This document shows positions 33,156 through 44,715 of a DNA stretch of 64,000 nucleotides, one piece after another. Source of the stretch: Pachypanchax playfairii (taxonomy: Eukaryota; Chordata; Actinopteri; Cyprinodontiformes; Aplocheilidae); contig SSNP01000083.1 in the NCBI GenBank assembly GCA_006937955.1, positions 289,243-353,242 on the forward strand, read 5' to 3'. The notes under the pieces were generated by a model. That model made no database searches. It was not told the DNA's origin and worked only from the letters and a program-made list of their open reading frames with translations. Every line of letters starts with the position of its first letter. The first letter of the stretch is position 1. The position numbers were made by a program, and so were the translations under genes.

Positions 33156-33767
33156 AGGCTGTATTCACTCCTGTCCGGTAGACTTGGTTCGATTGGGGAC
33201 CAAAATTACAACATTGTTGCTGTTTTTAGTTGGTGCGGTTCGGTTTCACACTGCACTTTATTAAACAGACCAAACCTTAGGAGCATGTTTACATCCCCGC
33301 CTGTGGTGGCGCTGTGGAGTTACATCACTTCCTGGTGCTGCAGGGGGAGAGACGTATACAGTGAAACGTAAACAAACATGGAGTAGAAGCAGATTCTGGT
33401 GGTTTTGGGATTGATCTTTTGTGTGATCTTTTGGCAAATGTACCAGATCAATGTTCTGCAGCAATGGGCTCAGGGTGAGCAGATGATGAGGCAAAGGACT
33501 ACACAAGGCAGCTGATACAGCTGCACAATATAGTCTGCTTCTTGGTGTGGTCTCGGTCCAGTTGTGTTCACACATGCATTTAAACCGCTCCAGAGTTTGT
33601 TTCAATCGAACCAAGGCCTACGTTTTTAGGCGGACTAGAGTTCAATTGTTTGGTCCGAATCAGAGTTCGGTTGCCCGTTCACACCTCCCCAAACAAATCA
33701 GACTTTCTGGGCAAACAAACTAGAGTTCGATTCAAGCGGATTAAACGGGGCTGGTGTGAATGCACCT
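33156..33767 (+). mobile_element. MITE with ATTCAC-type inverted ends (~612 bp)
   Basis: Left end AGGCTGTATTCACTCCTGTC, right end on the opposite strand AGGTGCATTCACACCAGCCC. Interior motifs TTGGTTCGATTGGGGACC and GGACTAGAGTTCAATTG repeat in related form near both ends (TGGTCCGAATCAGAGTTCGG, TAGAGTTCGATTCAAGC), extending the inverted similarity. The flanks (33060-33155 and 33768-34080) belong to one pyrimidine-rich repeat into which it inserted. No clean TSD. Confidence 0.55.
33378..33515 (+). pseudogene. Short hydrophobic ORF relic in the 33-kb MITE
   Basis: Read from ATG 33378: the third codon is a TAG stop, then KQILVVLGLIFCVIFWQMYQ and INVLQQWAQGEQMMRQRTTQ, ending TGA at 33513. A hydrophobic segment followed by a polar Gln/Arg-rich tail echoes the ORF of the 26-kb MITE. 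No domain is recognised, so it could be the broken 5' part of a transposon gene. Confidence 0.25.
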
Positions 33768-34080
33768 AGTTACATCCTCTTCCTGCACCTGTTTAGATTC
33801 CCTTATAACCCTCCCTGTGTCACTTGTCTAATGCCAGTTAGTTGAAAACAAATGTCATTAGCCAGTGCTTTTTCCTTTTGATGTGTTCCCACTTTGTTTA
33901 TTTCCAGAAAATACTGACTTTAGACTGTCTCCTGGATTTCATCTCTGATCTACCCCCATTGGATTATCTCGCCACATCTGTTTCAGACTACCTCGATCTC
34001 AGACCTGTTTTGGACATCATGACTTGCAGTTAGCCGTTTTTAAGCATAGGCTCATTTTGTGGACATTGGATTGTTTCTTC

Positions 34081-37000
34081 TCACCTTCACATAAACTGTG
34101 TATGACCTCTGCTAGATTTGGATTACTGATTACTCACAGCCTCACGCCAGTGATGTCATCATGAGCAACAGCCTGCTATGTTTACACTGTATGCTAACCA
34201 TTGCTTCCACAGCTCTCACTGACTTCTCTTCTCCCTTTACAATTACATTGTTCAACCTGCCATCAAGCCTCCTCATCTGTGCAAATGGATTCTAATCAGA
34301 ACTTACACATAACATAAAAAGTAGATTTGTTTCTGCTGTGTTACAGTGTATGTATATATGTATGTGTATATACAGTATATAGCAGCTTGTGCAAAGTTAC
34401 TGTTGAGCTGCATTGGAAATATTCCTCTAGCCCCTCTGGTCATATAAGGGGCGTCACAGCCCCCCCAAAGTCCTGCGTTAATGATTACAGAGGCTCTGCA
34501 TTAGACATGTAACAGGAGTTACACTTGCACTTGTGCCAGTCCCTCAGTTGAAGACAAGCAGAAAAGAGAAGTGGAAAATTGCTGACTCACCCTGAAGCTC
34601 TTGGTATCATGTAACCTCCAAACTTTTATAGAGTTTCACTGACCTTGAACAGATGAAGTGAGCCAGGGAGTGACTGTGGAAAACAAGAAAGAGGGTTCCC
34701 ACCATCATGCATCTTTACTGATAATCTGCCAACCCCCAACTGGTCCCCAGACTCAGGGAATATGTGGCATACACACATATTCTGTGTTGAACACATCCAC
34801 TCACCTCTCACTAGCCGCCCACTCCTGCAGCCCAGCTGAGAGCCTGACAGAACGCTATTGGAGACTGAGTTTACCTTCCTTTCTCTTTTCCTCCTCCTCA
34901 CATTCATCCACTTTTTTTTCCAACTTCCTGTTTTTTCTCAGATCTTTTTTATTAACCAGTTTTTTTCCCACTGGTTATCAATGACACAGTCTATCTTTTG
35001 CTTTGTTTCTCAAAAAAATAACTTCTCTTTTTGTTTGTTAGCATGAATGTTGTCCATCTCCTGAGAGAAGGAAGAAACATAATCACATTCATCTGGGAAA
35101 ATAAGCGCTGCTTAGAAAACACTGATCTGTCATTTGAAGACTAGCTGGAACACTTGTTTGGGGAAGATGACACTGCTACACTCTGCGTATTCATCGACTA
35201 GGTTTTTCATCTGTTATTAATTTATTTATTGCATCTCTGTGCTCTCACCATGCTCTGTGTGTCAACATCAAGTTTCCATTAAGAACCCACCATGTGCTGC
35301 CCATTCCAGTAGTGTTCAATGTTGGTGTTAGAGGGCCACGATCCTGCAGGAAATAAACAAATGCAAACTAACAGAGTGAATCTGAGAAATAATTGAGGTA
35401 AGATCATAGTTTCAGTTTCATCAGGTATTTTCTTCAGATCTCAGCTACAGAACTCTGAAACAAGTGCCTCAACACACACACAGAGCTAATGAAATGTGTG
35501 CATCTTCACATTCACAGTATGATGCACAAAAAACATCTGGTGTGTCCATGGGCAGTGTGTTATTGGGATTCTTTTTTCAGATAATATGAAAGCTATTCAA
35601 TAATGGAGGGATTTTAGTTTCTTTGTCATACAAATACAGCAGTTAACTTGTGTTTTTTTTTCTTCTTCCGAGTGGGTTGACAGTAAACTGTTTATTAAAA
35701 GAAAAAGTAGTTTTGAAGAGAGTGGTTAGCAAATTGATGTACACCCTGGCTGCAGCTAGCTGCCTGCCTTGGCAGGGAGGGAGGACCGGTAGAGAGGTCA
35801 GACAGTCCGGATCATTCAGAGAAATGCAGGCAGCCAAGCCCCAAAACATGATCCATGAAGTAAAACCAGACGATGAAACGAGAGTTGACTCACAGAAATC
35901 CGATGGGCAAAAGAACAGACAGGAGCTGAGACCAAGGTGAGGTCAGGAGGTGAAAACAAGTCAAGAGTCCAAGTGATCTGAAATACCAGTAGGTTCCAAA
36001 AGGTGAAGTCAGTGATCCCAGAAGGCAAACAGGTGAACAGACAGACAGGAGTGGAGCTTGAGTTTGGAGGCACATAGCATTCAACAAACATGCAAAGTGC
36101 AAGTGGCTGGAGGAACATATAAAAGGAGATAACCAGGTGTAGAGAGTGAGTGTGATTGAGGTGTGAGCAGGTGCAGGACATAAACTAAATGATAGGAACA
36201 AAAGCAGACCGGTGGCATGAGGAGGGATGACACATGACAGAAGAAGTTATTTGGTTCAGGGATTTTAATTCTCACAGTACTTTATAGGACAACAGGAATT
36301 ATGAAAATGGTTTAGTTATTGAAGAAATAATTGATAATTACACTTTTGCATTAATAATGGAGATGGAACCAGATTAAATATCAGAACAGCCACTGGAACA
36401 GCAACTGATCTAACAATAATGTTAAATTCAATGGCAGGAATATGTTCCTGGAATGTTGTCAAATATACTGTACAACCATTAGAAATGATCATTTTCCAAT
36501 AATGACCAAGGAAGGAATGAAATGGAGGCTCATACAGGAGGGTGACCAGACAAGTCATTTAACAGGACAAAGTGGCAGAAATATAAAATTATAACTGATC
36601 ATGAAATGAAGTAAATTGATAGAAGTTGAGATGTTGACTTTTTAAATGTGTTTTTTCTTTTGTAATTCTATTTGAAAGGCTGCAGAAAAATAAATTCTGA
36701 AGAAAAGTAAAGAGAATAAAAAAGACTGCAACATTAAGGAGTGTGATGAAGTAAGTGAATTTAGAAATAAAGTTTTCAGATTGTTATAAAGAAATCCATA
36801 ATCTTATTGACTATAAGAGGAAACAAGCAATGCAAGAATATTTATATCGGCTAGAGTATTGGAGAAAGTAGTGTGGTTCTATAGGAAAAGTTTGGGTAAA
36901 TGCCATTAAAAGAGAATATGGATATCCTTTTTTTAACTAAAGGAGAAATATCTGCAGAAAATGCAGCAGTATTAGCACAAACATTCATTAAAGTACACAG

Positions 37001-37338
37001 TTCAACTAATATTGGTATGGAATGGAAGATGGGCTGAGAAACGTCTTTATAAGAGAGTCCAGAGATAACACAGCATCAACAGTCCCTTTTCAAAAGCAGA
37101 GTTAAACCAGATTCTTAGGAAAGTCAAGATGTCAGCTCGAAGATATGTAACGTCAGACAGAAACTGAGTTTGAACCCAGAAATGTGCTACTACACTGAAA
37201 CTGGACAGAGTAACAATGTTTATTGAAATGGACAAGAGCAGGAAGACCTTCCGGGCTGGTTCACACTGGTGTGGTACATCTGGACAAGGTAAGTGGCAGT
37301 TGGTGTGAATATGAGGAGATCGGGATTGCTGACAGTAC
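34081..37338. other. Non-coding DNA; reversed copy of the LTR-like repeat at 35.8-36.2 kb
   Basis: About 35760-36240 is the reverse-strand relative of the 14-15 kb repeat: GAGCAGGTGCAGGACATAAA near 36164, with TATAAAAGG near 36118. A faint copy of the 54.7-kb repeat type lies near 35310-35350 (GTGTTCAATGTTGGTGTTAG). No gene is supported. Confidence 0.35.
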
Positions 37339-37346
37339 CTTTTCTG

Positions 37347-37935
37347 CAGTGTTAATTTTGGCTAGAAATTTTAATTTAGTTTTAGTCATAGTCTTTTGAC
37401 TAAAATTCTTTTCAATTTTAGTCACAATTTTAGTCACTAAACTAGTTTTAATTGTAGTCTAATTTTAGTCTCTGAAAATATGTGGCAGTTTTAGTCGACT
37501 AAAATCAATTGTAGATTTAGTCGACTAAAATAAGTAGATTTTTTGAAGTATTCCTTTAACAATTACAATATAATATGGACATTTTCTTACCATTCCACAC
37601 TCCATCTGGCGTTTTCCCGGGAGCATCTCAAACAACTACGGAAGCCTCTGCTCACCGCTCAATAAGCTGAGCTCTGATTGGTTCTTTTTACGGTAGCCCC
37701 AGCTGTTAGCTTTTTGACTGATTCCTCTCTGCATCTTTCTTTTCCTCTGATTGGATTTCGTCGCTGTCTATTTTCGTGTCGTCTTTTATTTGTCAACGAA
37801 AATCAACATAATTTTAGTCATAATAATCGTCTCAAATAGAGCCGTCTATTTTAGTTTTTGTTTCGTTTTCATCCGCAAAAATATATTCTTGACTAAAATT
37901 ATGACAAAATATTTTAGTCAACAAAATTAACACTG
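37347..37935. mobile_element. hAT-like MITE with perfect 8-bp TSD (589 bp)
   Basis: The ends CAGTGTTAATTTTG are inverted, and cttttctg occurs directly outside both ends (37339-37346 and 37936-37943). The interior has many TTTTAGTC and GACTAAAAT motifs, mostly subterminal, typical of the repeated transposase-binding sites of hAT MITEs. The perfect TSD points to fairly recent insertion. No coding capacity. Confidence 0.85.
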
Positions 37936-38684
37936 CTTTTCTGGTGTTCCTTTCGGCAGCGTGTTTCCCAATATGGAGGGAGGTGACAAGGATGAAATGC
38001 CCTGTCACCTCTGTGATGTGGGGAAAAAAGAGCTCTGAAGTTTAAGACATGTTACAAATGTCTAAAAATATTTACTCCATTTTCTTTTTATTTCAATCAC
38101 ATTCACAATTAATTTACCTCTCTAGTCAGTTACCTCGACACAACAGCAGCAGTTAGTCACTTTGTTGCAAAAACTCACCAGAAGCTCAGCGTAAAGGTTT
38201 TAACATATTTAGATGGAACAATAGGGTTCAATGTTTAGTCCAGTTTTTAATATTGTAGCCATTTTGCTTCTGTGTTAAAGTTAGAAATAATTTCTAGATG
38301 AACCTGTTGTAGATAATCTCCTGAACATCCTCTCTTTGAAGAAACATTGTTTGACAGGACTGATGGCAGAAGTCCTCTCAACAGCTGCCGAACAAGTTTT
38401 TAGCTTGTGAACATTAGAACAGTTGTTGGCATTAACATAAACATGCTTAAAAATGAAAAGTTATCCCAAAAGAACAAATTATTTGGCCTAAAGATACCAA
38501 ATACAGAGAAAACAGTATAATTCAAGAACTGAACCTTGGGGGACTCCATACTTCACTGAGAAAATATCACAAAAATAGTTTTTGTAGATAAATACTGGGA
38601 TGTATTTGATATTACACCTAATGTTACAGTAAAATATGTTTGTGTTTTATCTTTGACTTTCGATAGACACCTGTAATAATAATA

Positions 38685-38890
38685 CCATCCATCCATCCAT
38701 CCATCCATCCATCCATCCATCCATCCATCCATCCATCCATCCATCCATCCATCCATCCATCCATCCATCCATCCATCCATCCAGTTACCAATTAACCTTT
38801 TGCATGTTGTGCCTGGGGGGCAGTTTTGGGGTTCAGTATCTTACTTCGACATGTAGCCTGCGATCTCCCGATTAGTCTACAGCTACCACA
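38685..38890 (-). repeat. (ATCC)n microsatellite joined to SINE-like type B piece
   Basis: 98 bases of (ATCC)n (38685-38782) are followed by a minus-strand SINE-like segment: GTAGACTAATCGGGAGATCG, ATGTCGAAGTAAGATACTGA, ACCCCAAAACTGCCCCCC. It is the same family as 25697-25890. Confidence 0.6.
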
Positions 38891-39128
38891 TCTAAGTAGA
38901 CTATGAAGTTAATATACAACATAAGAAAATAAAACAAGTTTAAACTTAAATAAATATTCACACAAAAAAACAAACAAAAAAACCCAAGCAACTCTGGCAA
39001 AGTGTCTCTTTTGGGTTACTTTTGATAGTCCCAGGTCTGGACAAAGGAGGAGGACTGGAATTGTTAAATTTAATTTTTGCAGCAAGCAGATGTACAAACT
39101 AACAATTATTTATCCAATTATTTGTCAA

Positions 39129-39623
39129 AATGACCAGGTCAGTCACCAGATGCCCCCTATCATGTTTATTTGGTGACAGAATCCATTAAAAATGAACTCC
39201 CCCATAGAAGCTCTATGTATAAAGGAGACTGACCTCCAGTGAAATATGACCTCATTGGTCGGTTGTGCGATCTGTAAAAACAACCCTATATTCCACATGC
39301 GACCCCTAACGGCAACCCTAACTTTAATCCTTCCGCTTACTAACGTGATAAAAAGACAAAATATTCTGCTTTACAGTATGTGCATGCATATTTTTACATT
39401 TTAAAGCAAACTGTTATATTAAAATATTATATATTGGAATTTGTGTTTTTTTTTGGGTGAACATAAACATCTTGTGCATGCGTATTTGGCAGCTCCTCTG
39501 GGAAAGTACACGCATGCGCTGTTGGTAGCTAGTCCCCAAAAAATGCTCACATAGTTCATTTGTCACAATCGAAAATGCTCACACCGGTTGTTTTTTGGAG
39601 CTGTCACAATCGACCTGGTCATT
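39129..39623. mobile_element. Possible MITE with AATGACCAGGTC inverted ends
   Basis: AATGACCAGGTC at 39129-39140 is matched by its exact reverse complement at 39612-39623. The 495-bp interior contains CGCATGCG motifs and no ORF. No TSD could be read, so the boundaries are tentative. Confidence 0.38.
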
Positions 39624-39787
39624 TGATTTGTGGACAGGAAGGTATAAAGCTGTGAAATCCCATTGAAACGTGATGCTGTTTAACAGATTACTGTGTCCAC
39701 AAACTTCATTCCAACTTCAATTTGGTCACATGACATTGGACTGTAACATGTCGAAGCACCTTTCATTTATATTCTGCCATATTATAA

Positions 39788-39851
39788 TCAAATCAAACTT
39801 TATTTATAAATCACTTTTCATGCTTTAAAGAAACACAAAGTGCTTTATACC
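39788..39851 (-). repeat. L2/CR1-type LINE 3' end, minus strand
   Basis: On the minus strand the tract reads AAAGCACTTTGTGTTTCTTT, AAAGCATGAAAAGTGATTTA, TAAATAAAGTTTGATTTGAT. The pattern AAAGCACTTTG ... AAAAGTG.TTATAAATAAA is the characteristic terminus of fish L2-like LINEs. Confidence 0.55.
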
Positions 39852-39862
39852 ATAAATATAAT

Positions 39863-41530
39863 TAACTGGCAATTGTACACAGATGCACTGCAAAGACTTA
39901 AAATGAGTCATTCTTGAAATCTGCGATATTAACTGCACTTACCAAATCAGTTACCTCATTAGGGCTTGAATTCTTTGGAATCTGTTGCAGACTGAGAGGA
40001 AGTGAAAAAACATCATAGCTTTAGTTAAGTGTTACATCAGACGCAGGTCTGAGTCTCATCATATCATCTCCCCTCGACAACAATTTCCTTGGACTAAAGT
40101 CCAAAAGAAGTCTCTTTAAAAAGGGATTGTAAAAAGAAAGAGATGTATTATTTATAGTGTGTTTAAAGTGATGATACATCCTCCGCCATCTGTAATCACT
40201 TGGATCATTATGCTTGTTTTGTGTGCTCCTCTTTCCTCAGCCTGAAGTCCCTGTTGTGTGACTGTTAGATTTATCGATGCCCCCCCCCTCCCCAGTTGCC
40301 ACAGGGGGCTGAGCACCACAGATGTGATGAAACACTGTCCAGAATCCAAGAGCTACAGTCAAGTTCCCAGTCAGTGCCAAGAGCCACAAGAACGTGGGTG
40401 GCAACCAAAACTTCAAGAGGTGCTTTGGAATACAATCAGCTTAAGTTCAATTATGAAAAGAATTGCTCCATAAGTTTTTTCATGTGCTTGTTTTTATTTC
40501 TAGATTTATTTTGTTAAATATACAATGTTGTGAATATGTTTTATGCTCAATAATTTTATTACTTCATCCCTTTGTTGCTGTACAACCAGGAAATCATCTG
40601 TCTGACTGGTTCTGAACTAATTGAGTATCTTAAAAGTGACACAAACCATCAAACCAGTCATAAAGAACCATTTTTATTGGCTTGAGGAACAACAGAACAT
40701 GGTATGAGTGTATTGATCTTATCTTGGGATTCAGGAGACGGATAACATTAGGAGACTAAAGAAAGTAACTCAAATACAAAGAGCAATAGAAAATATAGTG
40801 ATTTAGCTTTATGTCCTCCAAAAAATCCATAACATGTAACATGGTAAATCTTTCTAGTTCTTTTTAATTAATTCCTGCTTTTGCATTTATTTGCTTTTTC
40901 AGATGAAGTATGGAAAAGTTGACACCCATTTTCTCTAACGGAGACAATAAACTTCCAGAAAAACTTCTAAATTTATTAAATACTAAAGCCTTAGCTATTG
41001 CTTAATGAGGCATTTCATTCCGGTCATTGTTTAAACAGGATTCCACTGTATCTTTTCTTTTCTCTTTCTCTTGATGTATGTGAAGCGCCACATTGCACTG
41101 CATAATTTTAGATAGGGGGTTCTGAAGCAGCGCCTCAGTGTTCAGAACGAGCTGGTAATGGGAGTCACAGCTCTCTTCTGCTCAGAAATAACTGATGTGT
41201 CTACATACAGAAGCTCGTTCAGTGGGTGAGTTTGAGAGGAACAGAGATAATTGAATGTAAGTGGTACCCATCAGCTGTGGTTGTATATATCTGTGGCAGT
41301 GAAACCTGGAGAGATTTGAAAACTCATTTAGCTATACCACTTCAAAGAAAAATAAAATGTTGTGGAAAAGTGCTGCCGGTGGTGGTGAGATTCTCCTCTT
41401 TTTAAAAAACGGCACACAAAAGACCTGGTGTGGTGGGAAAATAATTAAAGCTGTCATTTCACTCTGTTTCCTCTGTGGTGGTATTGTGCATATGTGCACG
41501 GTCCTGTGTGTATGCAATTGTGTTGGTAAG
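39863..41530. other. Non-coding DNA, nothing recognised
   Basis: No supported feature apart from a short C run near 40279. Confidence 0.4.
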
Positions 41531-41870
41531 AGTGTATGTGTGTGCTTGTGCTAGCATGCAACATCTAAGTCTGGGCTCAGTGTGTGTTTGTAGAAATCCT
41601 AATTAGCAGTCCATTGAAAAAACAGGAAGCCATTCTCAATCTGAAAGGATGAAAAGCATGAGAGTGTTTCCACCCTGTAGCTTCAGATGCCTTTACAATG
41701 AGATCTTTAAGAAAAAAAAAAACGGCAGACTGAAAAACCCAGAGAAAGTTTTATAAGCTATTAAACAACTTCATCAAAGTGAGATGCTCTAATGAGGGAG
41801 AAATACAACCAATAGGTATACATGTATTCAGGATGGATTACACTTTTACATTCTAGTTTAGCGATGTGAC

Positions 41871-42143
41871 CAGCACGGTGGAACAGCTGGATAGCATTGA
41901 TAGGTTGCATGTTTGATACCTGACTGCGTGGAGTTTGTATGTTCTCTCCGTGCATGTGATGGTTTTCTCCTGCAGACCAAAACATGCACATTAGGTTAAC
42001 TGAAAATTCTTAACTGGCCCTGTGTGTGTGTGTGTGTGTGTGTTTGGGATGTACAGAGCCTACCGTGCTTCTCACCCAGTGACTGCTGAAGATACGCAAC
42101 CCTGATCAGGAACGGGCGAGTATAGACAAGGATGGACGGATGG
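41871..42143 (+). repeat. tRNA-related SINE-like repeat (type A), plus strand
   Basis: It begins CAGCACGGTGGAACAGCTGG (A-box-like), continues through ATGTTTGATACCTGACTG (decayed B-box region), GGAGTTTGTATGTTCTCTCC and AAAACATGCACATTAGGTTA, has a (GT)n tract at 42024-42043, and ends GATGGACGGATGG. The second assembly copy is at 45056-45328. Confidence 0.65.
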
Positions 42144-42454
42144 TCTGATTGTTTAACTTGCCAGATCTAAACAAAGAGCTACGTTCATTCTTTATGTAAT
42201 TTCCAGTTTAATTAGACTTTGAAATTGAGACATGCCCAAAGCACATAAAAACATTCACACTTAAATTTCACGAGTCAAACAACACAAATTTGGACCATGT
42301 TTGGTTAAACAAAGTTATAATGCTTCTAAATGTTAAAGATTAGAGACATTTTAAGTGACTTGTTAGAGTAAAAACAATAAAGAATTAATGAAAACCTGTT
42401 ATAAAGGGGTTAAGGAGCTTAAGCCTGAAGTTAAAGTCAGTCAGTCATGATCTG

Positions 42455-42715
42455 TACTTGCCTATCCCTGTTGAGGGTTACAGTTAGCTGGCGTCTATCT
42501 CCAGCTGTCATACACACCTAGGGACAATTTACAGAGACTAGTTAACTTCAAGTACATGTTTGGTCTGTGAGAAGAAGCCAGAGTCCCCAGAGAAAATTCA
42601 CGTATGAACGGGGAGAACATGTAAACTTCATGCAGAAAGGTTCCAGCCCAATTTTGAACCCAGGACCTTCTTGTTGCAAGGCAACAGTGCTACCCACTGC
42701 ACCACCATGCAGCCC
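42455..42715 (-). repeat. tRNA-related SINE-like repeat (type A), minus strand
   Basis: On the minus strand it reads GGGCTGCATGGTGGTGCAGT, GGGTAGCACTGTTGCCTTGC, AAGAAGGTCCTGGGTTCAAA (B-box-like GGTTCAAA), then GTTTACATGTTCTCCCCG and ends near GGGATAGGCAAG. The second assembly copy is at 45640-45900. Confidence 0.7.
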
Positions 42716-44705
42716 TGAACTCAAAGTGCTCCTGGAATCTCTTAAGAGACCTACACCCAATCAGAAGTCTCTAAAAAATATGCTTGAAAGTGAAGATTTC
42801 TGCATGACACAGTTTGAGAGAAAGAAAATGTGTGAAACTCTTGGATCCACATGCACAAAGCACTTTGCATCACACCAGTCATTTTTTTGTATATCTAATG
42901 AAAGAGCTTTAAAACAGACTTAAATCATTTGTTATTGATGTCAAACTCATAGTTTTTGTTTCCAAATAATATTTAATGAAATAAATAATTATGCTCAGTG
43001 GGAAGTGTGAATCAGAAATTAATTCATGAAAAAACACTTGATAAATTGTGAGGTATATGTGTGTGTATGTGCGTCCTTTACATCTATCTGGATTCTTTAA
43101 TTCAAATTTAATTAACTCAACAAATGATTTTATCTATTTAATTAATCTTATTTGAGGTTGATGTTGTATTGACATCATGAACACATACAGGAAGATAAAT
43201 GCTAACGTGAGTTTGTGCATATTTTACCCCTGATACTGTCTTATGGAACTTTATTCTAATTGCATTGTGGTTCCTGGGACAGCATCACTGTCAAATCGTT
43301 AAAAACCGATTAAGTAGATTCAAACACTTCCTCTCTGACAAAAGTCTTTGTAGTTTACAGAGGTGAATTATAACCGAGCCTGTTGGCCTGAAGAACGTTT
43401 ATAATTACAGGAGAAAAGATTGTTTGGTTTTTTTTAAACTGGCTAAAGGGGACAACTCTCCAAGTCTAATTAAACAAAGAATCTATTCATAATGTGCCAT
43501 GAAATATTTATTGTATCCCAGAGATACATTTCCTAAATTTCATCTCACATTATTTCTTCAGAGCAACTCAACTGAAGAGCCTCTCTGTTATACCTGTCTT
43601 CCCTTACAGCATGAATTATCATGCACTATTTTTTCATGTTGCTGTTATCTGCTGTTTTTGGTGTTATTTAGAACTGAGGGTTTGTTTCGCTCCAGTTTTG
43701 TCTAAGAAGCTTCTCCTCACTGCGAGAATCCTCTGATTCTTCATGATCAAGGCCCATAAAGAGATGCAAGATGAAATACATTTTATTATCCCACAGGAAA
43801 ACCTCTTGTGTTCAATAGCCTGTAATATAAAACATAGGTGGCAACACAACTATCACACACATAATCAGATAATACAAAAAGAAAAGCAGCTAACATCCAG
43901 AATGCTGTCATACAGTTTGAAAGCAGCATTTTCCTAAACAACATGTCTCGTTTACCAGGCAACTGGCTTAATCACTGTACTTTTAAATGGCAAAGCCAAA
44001 ATAAACACATTAAGCAGAATACCTTTAAATTTCCTCAGTAATTGCTGATTCAGTATGTAGTCTTGCACAACCTCAGGCTGTAATAAGTTTTAAAGCTTAA
44101 ATGTCAGACCATGACAAGGACGATATACATTACAGCTTCTTTTTATTTTATTTATTCATTTTTACTACAGATGTTAAATTCTTGCTGTGGTCCATAGAGA
44201 GCAATATATTTATATATTAAGCGGGAAGGAAAGTGAAGGAGACAATACTACTGTTTTTACTGCTTCTTCTTTTAAAGTTAACAAGGGCAGTGCATGACAT
44301 GTTTTGTGTTAACAAGGGAAATATAATCCTATCCCCTCCCCTTCCTTCTCCCACCTCACCTTCAAATGGCCCTCCTCTCCTGTTTAAAGCCACAAGGGTA
44401 TGAAGCAGAAGCCATTGCTGTGAGGAATGAAAGCTATTGAGTTAAGCTTGTTGGGTTTAATGGAGCAGGAAGGCTACAGTGGAAGTAATGGCTGCAGTTC
44501 AGTTTAGCTGTGGGCCTGTCAGGTACCACAGGGAGGGAAAGGAAGGTTACGTCCTGCAAGATCCGGTTATTATTTAACAACAACATCCTTTCATTTTTAT
44601 ACAGTACATAATGATATGCAGATGTTGAGAATGAGTTTCTCTGAAATTTTGTAGTTCTAATGAAATGAAATGAAATGAAATGAAATGAAATGAAATGAAA
44701 TGAAA

Positions 44706-44715
44706 NNNNNNNNNN
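44706..44715. other. Assembly gap (10 N)
   Basis: Ten Ns separate two identical 3175-bp blocks. The size equals that of the other gap in the window (21676-21685), so it is a fixed placeholder rather than a measured length. Confidence 0.95.

Larger units (their letters stand above)
41531..44705 (+). repeat. 3175-bp duplicated block, first copy (left of gap)
   Basis: Every segment I compared recurs at a constant offset of 3185 in 44716-47890, including poly-A length (11 A), the (GT)n length and all short open frames. The copy ends inside a (TGAAA)n tract directly at a 10-N gap. It contains SINE-like pieces at 41871-42143 and 42455-42715 and no gene. Confidence 0.92.

Noticed and set aside
42567..42923. 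118-codon ORF (repeated at 45752-46108)
   Set aside because: Most of it is the antisense reading of a SINE-like repeat.
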